This document shows, one piece after another, positions 52,671 to 60,681 of a stretch of DNA of 64,000 bases; the first letter of the stretch is position 1; every line of letters begins with the position of its first letter. A program made the position numbers and the translations under genes. Source of the stretch: VRUE01 sp963720805 (GTDB lineage Bacteria > Actinomycetota > Thermoleophilia > Solirubrobacterales > 70-9); the NCBI GenBank assembly GCA_963720805.1, contig CAVRGT010000007.1, positions 124,001 to 188,000 of the forward strand, in the 5' to 3' direction. The notes beneath the pieces are model-generated. The model made no database searches. It was not told where the DNA came from and saw only the letters and a program-made list of their open reading frames with translations.

Positions 52671-53542
52671 CTCAGTACGTCCTTCGAGACGCTGCCCACG
52701 CCGAGCAGGCCGGGGCCGACGTGGGCGCCGATCACCGGTCCGATCTCGGAGATGAAGGCGGGCTCGCAGCCGAAGATTTCGCGGCAGTCGTCGGCAAGCG
52801 CCCCGGCCGTCTCGGGGTCTTGGATGTGCTGAACGACCCAGGCGTCGAGGCCGGACTCGTGACGTTGGCGCGCGTAATCGCGCAGCCGCTCGATCGAGCG
52901 GGCGCGGGTGCGGACGCGCTCAACCGGAGTTATCTCCTCCTCCAAGGTGAGGATCGGCTTGATCTTCAGCGCCGAGCCGATCCAGGCGCGGGCGCCACCA
53001 ATCCGCCCGCCGCGGCGCAGGTACTCGAGCGTGTCGATCGCGAACCACATCTTCAGCTCCTCGCGCGCCCGTTCAGCCCGTGCAATCGTCCCCGCCGCGT
53101 CCGCCCCGGATGCGGCCGCGGCAGCAGCGGCGACGACGGGGAGGCCCATGCCGCCGCAGGCCGAGCGCGAGTCGAAGAGATGGATCCGGTCGCCGCCCTT
53201 GTCTTCGGCGACCAGCCGCTCACGAGCCTGGCCGGCGGCCTCGAAGGTCCCAGAGATCCCCGAGGAGATGTGGATCGAGACGATTTCGCGCCCTTCGTCG
53301 AGCAGCGGCTCATAGACCGCGGCGAAGTCGCCGATCGAGGGCTGCGAGGTCGTCGCGCCCCCCTCCGAGGCGCGCAGCCGCTCGTAGAAACCGGCGTAAT
53401 CGCTGACCTCCGACTCCGGCTCCTGATGACCATCGACCGAGACATAGAGACTGATCGTCTTGATCCCGCGCGAGGCAACGAGCTCACTCGGCAAGTAGGC
53501 CGTCGTGTCGCAGACAACCGCAGTATCGGCAGGAGGAGTCAA
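52667..53542 (-). CDS. DegV-family fatty-acid-binding protein
   Basis: 291 residues from ATG 53540-53542. N-terminus AVVCDTTAYLPSELVASRGI and the two lipid-site loops TSQPSIGDFAAVYEPLLDEG and SIHISSGISGTFEAAGQARE are diagnostic for DegV/FakB. In FakA-containing bacteria it presents fatty acids for phosphorylation; no FakA gene is in the window. The C-terminal half (LEYLRRGGRIGGARAWIGSA) completes the fold. It converges on the glycosyltransferase gene with a 4-base overlap. Confidence 0.93.
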   Translation of the reverse strand: MTPPADTAVVCDTTAYLPSELVASRGIKTISLYVSVDGHQEPESEVSDYAGFYERLRASEGGATTSQPSIGDFAAVYEPLLDEGREIVSIHISSGISGTFEAAGQARERLVAEDKGGDRIHLFDSRSACGGMGLPVVAAAAAAASGADAAGTIARAERAREELKMWFAIDTLEYLRRGGRIGGARAWIGSALKIKPILTLEEEITPVERVRTRARSIERLRDYARQRHESGLDAWVVQHIQDPETAGALADDCREIFGCEPAFISEIGPVIGAHVGPGLLGVGSVSKDVLS

Positions 53543-53614
53543 GCAAAGCGATTCTCGCAGACGCCGCTGGTCAGTTTGAACTGAGCGGCAGCAACGACTC
53601 CGGCACGGATGCCG

Positions 53615-54016
53615 CTAGCGGAAGCTCGGCAGTTCTTTGACCACGAACTTCACCGGCAGATAGATATGTTCGGGGCTGATCTGGGCTCCGAGCCAAATGA
53701 TGAAGAAGGCCGCAAGTACGCCGACACACACCGATCCCGCGATCTTGCCGCTCGAAAGGCTCGCCGGGGGCGCGATGTGCTCGGTCCAATTTGCCCCGTC
53801 GAAGTAGCGAAGGGTGCCCTCGGTCAAATGCCAACCTGCGACCTGGGGATCGGCCCAGCGTTTGCCCCATTGCTCTCCATCCCAGTAGCGGCGCTCTCCC
53901 TCATGCTCATACCAGCCAGGCACGGACCCTCTGTCTCCCTCACCAGCTTGGACGCTCTCCTTTGCCGCCAAATCCCTCTCGCCCGCCCAAGGCGAAACCT
54001 CTCCGTCTCCCTCCAC
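53615..54016 (-). CDS. Double DUF2510 membrane protein
   Basis: 133 residues. Two copies of the short DUF2510 motif are visible: PGWYEHEGERRYWDGEQWGK and AGWHLTEGTLRYFDGANWTE. A single membrane helix (IAGSVCVGVLAAFFIIWLG) and ~20 extracytoplasmic residues follow. DUF2510 is an actinobacterial motif usually at the cytoplasmic end of membrane proteins; its role is unknown. Start ATG 54014-54016. Lies downstream of the mobile zone. Confidence 0.8.
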   Translation of the reverse strand: MEGDGEVSPWAGERDLAAKESVQAGEGDRGSVPGWYEHEGERRYWDGEQWGKRWADPQVAGWHLTEGTLRYFDGANWTEHIAPPASLSSGKIAGSVCVGVLAAFFIIWLGAQISPEHIYLPVKFVVKELPSFR

Positions 54017-54335
54017 CCGAACCTCCCCCTACCTTAGAAGTCTTCCTCAAAGCCGCGAGCATACCCAGATGAAACCCCGTTCTTGAGGCCGGATGCCCCG
54101 GACCCCGACGCCCTCGGGCGCTGCTGGGCTGAGTCGCCTGGACTCGGCGAGTCGTAGCGCCGGGTCGGTCTCAGTAACGAACTTGTGGCAGCGGGTATGC
54201 AGGGTTGGTGGTGCGAGGTCAACGAAAACGGGGATGACCTCACCCGCTGAGCGGGGCGGCGGGCAGAAGCGAGGCTCGACGCCTCGCCTCCTTGATTCAA
54301 GGGGGCGCAGCCGGGACCTGCTCTCCCGGCCTGTG
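54017..54335. other. Intergenic stretch between the DUF2510 gene and the IS1-like transposase
   Basis: 319 bases with no coherent gene; the short open frames are low-complexity. Contains small inverted repeats (for example GAGGCTCGACGCCTCG-like near 54268-54286 and CCGGGAC..CTCCCGG near 54310-54330). The latter may be the end of the IS-type element that carries the transposase at 54336. Confidence 0.5.
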
Positions 54336-55169
54336 CTAATCCAGCAGCGCCGCGATCTCCTCAAGCGACCAAACGTGATCGGTGACCCCCGCCGCCATCG
54401 CCGGAGTGCGCGGGTAGCGCTCCTTGAGCGCTTGGTGCGGTCGGGCGAAGTTGTAGTGCATGAAGTGCAAGGAAACGGCGTGGGAGAGGTTCTCGACCTT
54501 GCGGCTGAATCCATTGGTCAGCCGAGTGAAGCGCCGCATCCCCATCCGCATGGTCAAGTTCTGGCGCTCGACGTAGCTGGTTGAGATCCGATCCGGGTCG
54601 GGGTCGCCCTTCCGGGTCAGGCGCTTCGCTCCCGTGCAGACCGCCGGGCTGTATTTGCCCGGCTCCCCACCCGAGGCATAGATCTTGTGGATCTGCGCCC
54701 AATCGACCTGATGGCGGAAAGACGGCCACACGGTCCCTTCGTACATCCGGTGCCCGTCTGTCGATAGCTGGATGCGGTCGGCCATCCGGCTCGCCAGGTC
54801 GGTTAGGAAGACTTCGGCATCGTCGGAGGTCCGCTCGCCGACCAACCAGGACGCCACAAGCTTCTTATCGGCGCAGATCGCCGCGAAGGTCCAAACGTCG
54901 CCATAGCCCGGGGTGCCCTTGAACTGCTCCGGGACGTTCTTCTTCTTGGAGTAGCAGAAGGCCCAAATCTCATCGGCCTCAACCACTTTGCAGGGGAGGT
55001 CGACCAGGACGCCGTCCTGGTACTCGGCGCAGGCTTCCCCGAGATCGACCAGCAGTTTGGTGATCGTGTTCTTTGCCGCGCCGGTCATCCGCACCGTGGC
55101 CCGGATCGAGTTGCCCTCTACGAGGCAGCCGATGATCTGGGCGCGCTTCTCAGTGGACAGCCTGTTCAT
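54336..55169 (-). CDS. IS1-like DDE transposase
   Basis: 277 residues from ATG 55167-55169 (ATG 55176-55178 also possible). An N-terminal helix-turn-helix (LSTEKRAQIIGCLVEGNSIR) precedes a DDE core with Asp in VEADEIWAFCYSKKKNVPEQ, Asp in IQLSTDGHRMYEGTVW and Glu in ISTSYVERQNLTMRMGMRRF. This single-ORF type is widespread in environmental bacteria and resembles the IS1 transposase. It reads intact. Clear terminal inverted repeats were not delimited. Confidence 0.88.
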   Translation of the reverse strand: MNRLSTEKRAQIIGCLVEGNSIRATVRMTGAAKNTITKLLVDLGEACAEYQDGVLVDLPCKVVEADEIWAFCYSKKKNVPEQFKGTPGYGDVWTFAAICADKKLVASWLVGERTSDDAEVFLTDLASRMADRIQLSTDGHRMYEGTVWPSFRHQVDWAQIHKIYASGGEPGKYSPAVCTGAKRLTRKGDPDPDRISTSYVERQNLTMRMGMRRFTRLTNGFSRKVENLSHAVSLHFMHYNFARPHQALKERYPRTPAMAAGVTDHVWSLEEIAALLD

Positions 55170-55333
55170 ACTGACCATTATGCTTGAGCGATCAGACAGC
55201 AAAACAGAGATGGATGATTCAATGAAACTTAGAAATGAATCATTGTCTTGCACGCACGATTTGGCCCTGCAAAGCGACCCTTTACAGGCAACAGCCGAGT
55301 AGTCAATGACGCAATGATATATAACAATGTGTC

Positions 55334-56515
55334 ATGGCCGTCTTCGAAGCACCGACACTTGGAAACGATGAGCGAGAGGTTCTAGCCCTCATCGACAAGC
55401 TCCGAGAGGAGCTTCGCGACCGCGTGGCCGAGCCCAAACGTTGGAACGGCTCGCTGCGCCGCATGAGCTTCGCGAAGGCAGTCCAGGGCTCGAACAGCAT
55501 CGAGGGATACGACGCCTCTCTGGATGACGTTGTGGCGGCGGTGGACGGAGAGCCCACCGTCGGCGCAGATGCTCAAACCGAGGAGGCCCTGGTCGGCTAT
55601 CGCGACGCCATGACCTATGTCCTCCAGATCGCTGACGACCAAGTAATGAAGGTCGATGAAGGGGTGCTGAAAAGCCTCCACTTCATGATGCTCAAACACG
55701 ACCTTGCCAAGAATCCAGGTCGTTGGCGACCGGGGGCGATCTACGTCCAACGTGAAGCTACCGGCGAGATCGTCTATGAGGGGCCCGACCACGAACTCAT
55801 TCCCGGCCTCATCGAAGAAATGCTGGGCCAGCTAGACGAAGAAGACTGCCACGTCGTCGTGAAGGCCGCGATGGCCCACCTGAATTTGGTGATGATCCAC
55901 CCCTTCAGTGACGGCAACGGCCGCATGGCTAGGTGCTTGCAGACGTTGGTGCTGGCACGCGATCAGATTGTCGTTCCGGTCTTTTCCAGCATCGAGGAGT
56001 TCTTGGGGCGCAACACCCAGACCTACTACGAGGTCTTGGGGGACGTGGGGCAGGGTTCCTGGCAACCGGGAAACGATGCCCGTCAGTGGGTGCGCTTCTG
56101 CCTTCGCGCTCATTTCCTACAGGCCCGCACTCTGCTGCGCCGGCGTGAAGAGATCGAGAGCGTGTGGTTGGCCTGCTTCGCGCTGGTGGAGAAACACAAA
56201 CTCCCTGAGCGCTGCACCGCCGCGTTGATGGATGCTGCTTACGGCTTCCGGGTGCGGCGGCGCAGCTACCAGAACGCGGCGCGGCTCTCATGGGCTGAAG
56301 AGGTTCGCGACGTGACCGCCTCCCGTGATCTGAAAGCGATGGTTGAGAACGGGCTGCTCGTCCCCGTTGGCGAGCGGCGTAACCGCCACTACCTCGCGAC
56401 TGAGGAACTGAAGAACATTCGGGAAAAAATCCGCGCGCAGCGAGCACCCCGCGAGGAGCGGGATCCCTTCAACATCGTTCGTAGCGGGGAGCAGTTGAGT
56501 CTCCCGAGCGCTTGA
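55334..56515 (+). CDS. Fic-domain protein (AMPylase-type), class II
   Basis: 393 residues from ATG 55334. The active-site motif HPFSDGNGRMAR is complete (catalytic His and both Gly/Arg anchors). An inhibitory-helix motif SNSIEG lies N-terminal (about residue 53), typical of self-inhibited class II Fic enzymes, and an all-helical C-terminal region with a winged-helix-like end follows. Fic enzymes transfer AMP from ATP to target proteins. An AT-rich ~150-base leader precedes it, between the transposase start and the Fic start. It converges on a small basic protein/XRE pair and lies between two insertion sequences, suggesting an acquired module. Confidence 0.92.
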   Translation: MAVFEAPTLGNDEREVLALIDKLREELRDRVAEPKRWNGSLRRMSFAKAVQGSNSIEGYDASLDDVVAAVDGEPTVGADAQTEEALVGYRDAMTYVLQIADDQVMKVDEGVLKSLHFMMLKHDLAKNPGRWRPGAIYVQREATGEIVYEGPDHELIPGLIEEMLGQLDEEDCHVVVKAAMAHLNLVMIHPFSDGNGRMARCLQTLVLARDQIVVPVFSSIEEFLGRNTQTYYEVLGDVGQGSWQPGNDARQWVRFCLRAHFLQARTLLRRREEIESVWLACFALVEKHKLPERCTAALMDAAYGFRVRRRSYQNAARLSWAEEVRDVTASRDLKAMVENGLLVPVGERRNRHYLATEELKNIREKIRAQRAPREERDPFNIVRSGEQLSLPSA

Positions 56516-56516
56516 A

Positions 56517-56735
56517 TCAGTTGCCCCAGCGCGCCTCAGCGGCGCGGCGAGCTGCGGCCGAGCGCTCCTCCTGGGTCATTCGTTCCGCCCTGACCTTGCC
56601 TCCCTTGCGGCCCCCAGCGCGACCAGCTTGCGATTGCTGGCTCTCCGGCTTGGGTGCCTCCTCGGTCGTCGCATGATCGACGATGGCAGCCGCTAGCCGA
56701 TTGAGATCGGCAGGCTTCTTAGACTGATTGGCCAT
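56517..56735 (-). CDS. Small basic KGG-type protein
   Basis: 72 residues from ATG 56733-56735. Lys/Arg/Ala-rich with AGRAGGRKGGKVRAERMTQE then ERSAAARRAAEARWGN, a pattern found in small histone-H1-like or KGG-repeat proteins. It lies 2 bases downstream of the XRE regulator stop region and ends one base after the convergent Fic gene ends. DNA or RNA binding is likely; function unknown. Confidence 0.75.
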   Translation of the reverse strand: MANQSKKPADLNRLAAAIVDHATTEEAPKPESQQSQAGRAGGRKGGKVRAERMTQEERSAAARRAAEARWGN

Positions 56736-56737
56736 GC

Positions 56738-57007
56738 TCAGAGCGTAGCGGTGTCGTCGGGCTTGAACTGGCCGCGGCGAAGGTCTCCCGGCTCCCACAC
56801 GATGCCCTCGAATAGCTCGCCGGGATGGATTTCGAGCGCGGCTGCCAGCTTGGCGACTGTGTCGACGCGGGCATGCCTTAGACCACGCTCAAGCTGGCTA
56901 ATCTCGGTCCTGTCGACTGAAGCCCGGTAGGCCACTTCGTCTTGCGACATATCGGCCAGCTTGCGATGACGGCGGAGGTTGGCTGCGAACTGGTCTGCGG
57001 CGCTCAC
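56738..57007 (-). CDS. XRE-family helix-turn-helix regulator
   Basis: 89 residues from GTG 57005-57007. A single HTH (LADMSQDEVAYRASVDRTEI then SQLERGLRHARVDTVAKLAA) followed by a short tail EIHPGELFEGIVWEPGD. It likely regulates its own operon and the Fic module. The left end of an IS256 element begins 54 bases upstream of its start, so its native promoter may have been displaced. Confidence 0.88.
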   Translation of the reverse strand: MSAADQFAANLRRHRKLADMSQDEVAYRASVDRTEISQLERGLRHARVDTVAKLAAALEIHPGELFEGIVWEPGDLRRGQFKPDDTATL

Positions 57008-57060
57008 AGGGCGTCCAGTCGATGACAGTGGTAGGCGGCGTCGGAGTCAAGTCGCGAGTT

Positions 57061-58418
57061 GTGGTGTAACGGGACTCGCCGGCACTTCTCTCATCGCTCC
57101 AGAGCAGCCACCTCGCCTTCGCTTTCATCAGTCTGGTCCTCGAGGACCAGACTGATCGACTCCTGCGAGAGATAGCCGCGGGTGAGCAGCCACTCGTCGT
57201 TTTGCTCGATCAGCAGCGACCCGATCAAGCGGATCACCGAGTCGTCGTTGGGGAAGATGCCGACGACGTCAGAGCGACGGGCGATCTCCTTGTTGACCCG
57301 CTCGATGTTGTTGGTCGAGCGCAGCTTCGGCCAGTGGGCCGCCGGGAAGCGGTAGAAGGCGAGCAGGTCCTCTTCGGCCCCTGCCAAGAGCTCGGCCACC
57401 TTGGGCACCGTCGGGGTGAGGCGCTCGATCACCGAGGCCGAGCGCTCCCGGGCATCGGCGAGGTCCTCGGCGTTGAAGACCTCGCGCAGGGCGGCGGCGA
57501 CCATGTTGCGCTGGCCCTTCTTGCAGTGCCCGTGCATGTTCCTTATGAAGTGGACGGTGCAACGCTGCCAGGGGCAGCCGATGACCTTTGCGATCGCCGC
57601 CTTCAGGCCGAGATGGTCGTCGGAGACGGCCAGCCTCACCCCCTCCAGGCCTCGGGCTACCAGTTCGCGCAGGAACGCCGCCCAGCCGGCCTCGGTCTCT
57701 GACTCGGCGATCTCGATGCCGATCACCTCGCGTCGTCCCGACTCGTGCACCGCGAAGGCGACCATCAGCGCCTTGGAGTGAACGTGGCCGCGGTCCCTGA
57801 CCTTGAGGTGCTTGGCGTCGAGCCAGAGGTAGGGGTAGGCGCCCTCTAGGGGGCGGGTGCGGAAGGCCTCGACCTGGCCGTCGAGCTCACCGCAGATGCG
57901 CGAGACCTGGTCCTTGCTCATATGGATGCCCAGCTCGGAGACCAGGTGGTCGACCTTCCTGGTCGAGACGCCGTTGACGTAGGCCTCCATGACCACTCCG
58001 AGCAGCGCCTTCTCGCTTCTTTTGCGGGGCTCCAGGAAGCTCGGGAAGTAGCTCTCGCCCGAGCGCTTTCTGGGCACGGCCAGCTCGATCTCGCCGACCC
58101 TGGTCGCCCAGGGCCTGGGCCGGTAGCCGTTGCGGTGCGTGCTCCTGGTCTCAGAGACCTCGCCTTTGCCGGCGCCTATCTGGCGCTCGATCTCGGCCTC
58201 CATCAGCTGGGCCGCGATCGTCGCCACCGACTCCCGCAGGAAGTCGGAGTGCTCGTCCATCAGCGCCTTGGCTACGACCCCGGCACTCGTCATGCTTTGG
58301 CTCTCGGCCATCGTGGTGTTCCTTTCGTCAGTCGACTTGCAGGTCAACCGACGAGTCTGGGGCCCGCGGTGGCCGGAACTTCTGCCCGGCTCCTATGCGG
58401 CCTTGCTCGTTACACCAC
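57061..58418. mobile_element. IS256-family insertion sequence
   Basis: Bounded by inverted repeats GTGGTGTAACGGG (57061-57073) and its near-complement CTCGTTACACCAC (58406-58418), one mismatch in 13. Contains one full transposase gene on the minus strand. Flanking bases do not show an obvious 8-9 bp target duplication, so the exact ends may be a few bases off, or the copy may have recombined with another. Confidence 0.85.
57091..58311 (-). CDS. IS256-family transposase
   Basis: 406 residues from ATG 58309-58311 (MAESQSM). The DDE core is intact: Asp in YLWLDAKHLKVRDRGHVHSK, Asp in RLAVSDDHLGLKAAIAKVIG and Glu in STNNIERVNKEIARRSDVVG; the HFIRN motif follows the CPWQRCTVH segment. This is full length for the family and looks active. 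Confidence 0.96.
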   Translation of the reverse strand: MAESQSMTSAGVVAKALMDEHSDFLRESVATIAAQLMEAEIERQIGAGKGEVSETRSTHRNGYRPRPWATRVGEIELAVPRKRSGESYFPSFLEPRKRSEKALLGVVMEAYVNGVSTRKVDHLVSELGIHMSKDQVSRICGELDGQVEAFRTRPLEGAYPYLWLDAKHLKVRDRGHVHSKALMVAFAVHESGRREVIGIEIAESETEAGWAAFLRELVARGLEGVRLAVSDDHLGLKAAIAKVIGCPWQRCTVHFIRNMHGHCKKGQRNMVAAALREVFNAEDLADARERSASVIERLTPTVPKVAELLAGAEEDLLAFYRFPAAHWPKLRSTNNIERVNKEIARRSDVVGIFPNDDSVIRLIGSLLIEQNDEWLLTRGYLSQESISLVLEDQTDESEGEVAALER

Positions 58419-58695
58419 TTTTAGCGACATGGCCGGCGTCGGTCACGAGGATCGTCTGGCCGTGAAGCCGAACCCTCGGTGCGTTCGGGGTCTCTCGGCG
58501 CATGCCGAATACGCTTTGCCTGCACGGGGAGCTTCGCCTCCTCGTGCCAGGCGGGAGGCTGTTAGCGCAGCGCTCTCGCCACTTTTGATCTGGACGAGGC
58601 GAAGCTAGAGCAAGTGGGCGGGGGCGTCTAGGACCAATGGCGTCCTATTTCAAACTGACCCACTGCCCCACTGCCCGGTCGCTACACTTTGTGAA
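58419..58695. other. Intergenic stretch between the IS256 element and the iron-sulfur gene
   Basis: 277 bases without a convincing gene. An AT-richer segment just before 58696 (CTACACTTTGTGAAGTGAC) probably holds the promoter of the erpA-like gene. Confidence 0.45.
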
Positions 58696-59085
58696 GTGAC
58701 TGACGCGACCAGCGACACTTCGCAGACAGCGATCGCCTTGACTGACAAGGCGGCCGGAAAGATCGCCGAGCTGCTCGGCTCTCAGGAAGACTCCGCAGGC
58801 CAGGCGCTCCGGGTCGCTGTGCGGGGTGGTGGTTGCTCCGGATTCCAGTACGCGCTCGCCTTTGACCGGGTCAAGGATGACGACCACGTCTTTGAGGTCG
58901 ACGGCGTCTCGGTGATCGTCGACAAGGTCAGCATGCAGTTCGTCTTCGGCTCCGAGGTCGACTACGTCGAAGGCCTGCAGGGCGCCGGCTTCCAGGTCAA
59001 CAACCCGAACGTGGTTGCGGCCTGCGGTTGCGGCTCGTCCTTCCAGGTCAAGGACGACGCCGAGACAGCACCGGCCGTCGCCTGA
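58696..59085 (+). CDS. A-type iron-sulfur carrier (ErpA/HesB/IscA family)
   Basis: 129 residues from GTG 58696. The three carrier cysteines occupy their normal places: GGGCSGFQYALAFD and VAACGCGSSFQVKD (C-x1-C). The rest matches the HesB domain (AGQALRVAVRGG, VIVDKVSMQFVFGSEVDYVE). It relays Fe-S clusters from scaffold to target enzymes. The convergent neighbours are a monothiol glutaredoxin and BolA, which act on the same clusters, so the locus is a compact Fe-S trafficking cassette. Confidence 0.94.
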   Translation: MTDATSDTSQTAIALTDKAAGKIAELLGSQEDSAGQALRVAVRGGGCSGFQYALAFDRVKDDDHVFEVDGVSVIVDKVSMQFVFGSEVDYVEGLQGAGFQVNNPNVVAACGCGSSFQVKDDAETAPAVA

Positions 59086-59094
59086 CCTGCGCGA

Positions 59095-59481
59095 CTATTC
59101 GATTTGCAGGGGCGGTGACTGCGCCGGAGGCGCTGTAGCTGCGACCGGTGCCACCTCGGGCTGCTCGGCGCCCAGCGCCTCGGCCAGCTCGCCGGAGTCG
59201 AACATCTCTTCGATGATGTCGGCGCCGCCCAGCAGCTCGCCGTTTACGTAGAGCTGGGGGAAGGTCTGCCAGTCGGAGATCTCGGCGGTGACTTCGCGCA
59301 ATGGCTGCAGCGCCGGCAGCACGTCGATCGCGCCGTACTCGACGTCGAGCGAGTCGAGCACCTGCACGACCCGCATCGAGAAGCCGCAGCGCGGCATGTC
59401 CGGCGTGCCCTTCATGAAGAGCAGCACCGGGTTGGCGGCGATCAGTTCCTCGATCTTCTGTTTCAGCTCGGCGTCGGCCAT
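59095..59481 (-). CDS. Monothiol glutaredoxin (Grx4/GrxD type)
   Basis: About 128 residues from ATG 59479-59481 (ATG 59485-59487 two codons earlier is possible). Active site RCGFSMRVVQVL carries the CGFS motif of cluster-binding monothiol glutaredoxins, with KGTPDMP, WQTFPQLYVNGELLGGADI and EEMFDSGEL as further signatures. A ~28-residue Ala/Pro-rich tail is extra. It binds a bridging [2Fe-2S] cluster with BolA, whose gene lies 13 bases upstream. Confidence 0.95.
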   Translation of the reverse strand: MADAELKQKIEELIAANPVLLFMKGTPDMPRCGFSMRVVQVLDSLDVEYGAIDVLPALQPLREVTAEISDWQTFPQLYVNGELLGGADIIEEMFDSGELAEALGAEQPEVAPVAATAPPAQSPPLQIE

Positions 59482-59494
59482 TGGCACAGAGTAG

Positions 59495-59731
59495 CTATCC
59501 CGGCAGCCCGGTCTTCAGCGAGAGGGCGTGGATCGTGCCGTCGTCGAAGCGCTCCTTGACCGCGGCCTTGACCAGGCGGTGCTGATCGAGGCGCGAGAGG
59601 CCATCGAACTGGGCGGCCGAGACCGTCGCCCGCAGGTGGTCCCCCGTGCCGGTCTCGTCGATCACCTCGACCGCGGCGCCGGGCAGCGCCGACTCGATCA
59701 TCCGCTCAATTTCTGCCAGGTCTGCGGGCAC
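59495..59731 (-). CDS. BolA-family protein
   Basis: 78 residues, the normal short length. ADLAEIERMIESALPGAAVE, VIDETGTGDHLRATVSAAQF and the conserved loop-His pattern GLSRLDQHRLVKAAVKERFD match BolA. It partners the adjacent monothiol glutaredoxin in Fe-S sensing or delivery. Start ATG 59729-59731; the divergent hydrolase begins 41 bases away. Confidence 0.94.
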   Translation of the reverse strand: MPADLAEIERMIESALPGAAVEVIDETGTGDHLRATVSAAQFDGLSRLDQHRLVKAAVKERFDDGTIHALSLKTGLPG

Positions 59732-59771
59732 GGCGCGATTGTATGGAAGGCGCCGCGTAGGATCGTTGCCC

Positions 59772-60662
59772 GTGGGACGAGAGGACGTCGAGTTCGCATC
59801 CGGGACGGATCAGTGCGCCGCCTGGCTCTACCGACCGGCGCAGGCGGCGAGCCCCGTGCCCTGCGTCGTCATGGCGTCGGGCTTCTCCTGCGTTCGCGAC
59901 CAAGGGCTCGACCGCTTCGCCGAGCCCTTCGCCGCCGCCGGCTTCGCCGTGCTCGCCTTCGACTACCGCTACTTCGCCGAGAGCGGCGGCGAGCCGCGGC
60001 AGCTGGTGCTGGCCGGCCGTCAGTGCGAGGACTGGCGCGCGGCGCTCTCCTTCGTGCGCTCGCTCGGCTGGGTCGACGAGCGCCGCGTCGCGATCTGGGG
60101 CTTCTCCGCCGGCGGTGGCCACGTTCAGCAGCTCGCCCGGACCGAGCCGGGCATCAGCGCGGCAATCAGCGTCGCCCCGCTCGTCGACGGCGTTCGCACG
60201 CTCCTCTACATGGGCGGCATTCCCCTCCTCGCCCGGCTCGGCCTGGCCGGGGCCCGCGATTGGTTCCGCGACCTGCGCGGTGCCGAGCCCTATCGCGTCC
60301 CCGCCGCCGGCCCAGCCCACTCTGGCGCGGTCATATGCAGCCCGGAAGGCCTCAGCGGCTTCGAATCGGTCACGCAGTCGGGTTCGGCTTGGCGCAACGA
60401 GGCCTGCGCCCGCACCTTCGTCGCGCCGCCGTACCGGTTGGCACGAAAGGTCCGGCGGATTCCGATCCCGATCCTTTACTGCATCACCGAGGACGACGAC
60501 GTCAATCCACCGGCGCTCGGCAGGGAGGCCGCCCGGCGAGCGCCGTTCGGCGAGCTGCGGACATACCCGGGCGGCCACTTCGCCCCTTTCCACGGCGAGA
60601 CCCTGGAACGCATGGCGGCCGACCAGGTCGACTTCCTCGCTCGTCGCCTTACCGCGACCTGA
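59772..60662 (+). CDS. Alpha/beta hydrolase of the dienelactone/acetyl-xylan-esterase-like type
   Basis: 296 residues from GTG 59772. Nucleophile elbow WGFSAGGGHVQQLA gives Ser in G-x-S-x-G; Asp in TEDDDVNPP and His in YPGGHFAPFHGET complete the triad. The oxyanion region MASGFSCVRDQGLDRFAEPF resembles the X-Pro dipeptidyl-peptidase-like group that contains serine esterases. Substrate unknown. Its stop is 14 bases before the IS481 target site. Confidence 0.88.
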   Translation: MGREDVEFASGTDQCAAWLYRPAQAASPVPCVVMASGFSCVRDQGLDRFAEPFAAAGFAVLAFDYRYFAESGGEPRQLVLAGRQCEDWRAALSFVRSLGWVDERRVAIWGFSAGGGHVQQLARTEPGISAAISVAPLVDGVRTLLYMGGIPLLARLGLAGARDWFRDLRGAEPYRVPAAGPAHSGAVICSPEGLSGFESVTQSGSAWRNEACARTFVAPPYRLARKVRRIPIPILYCITEDDDVNPPALGREAARRAPFGELRTYPGGHFAPFHGETLERMAADQVDFLARRLTAT

Positions 60663-60675
60663 GAGAACAGCGCGA

Positions 60676-60681
60676 GCTAGC
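60676..60681. other. Left target-site duplication of the IS481 element
   Basis: GCTAGC, repeated at 61734-61739 directly outside the other IS end. It fits the NCTAGN target known for IS481. Confidence 0.85.

Noticed and set aside
57061..58418. Target-site duplication of the IS256 element
   Set aside because: The 8-9 bases beyond the inverted repeats do not match on the two sides.
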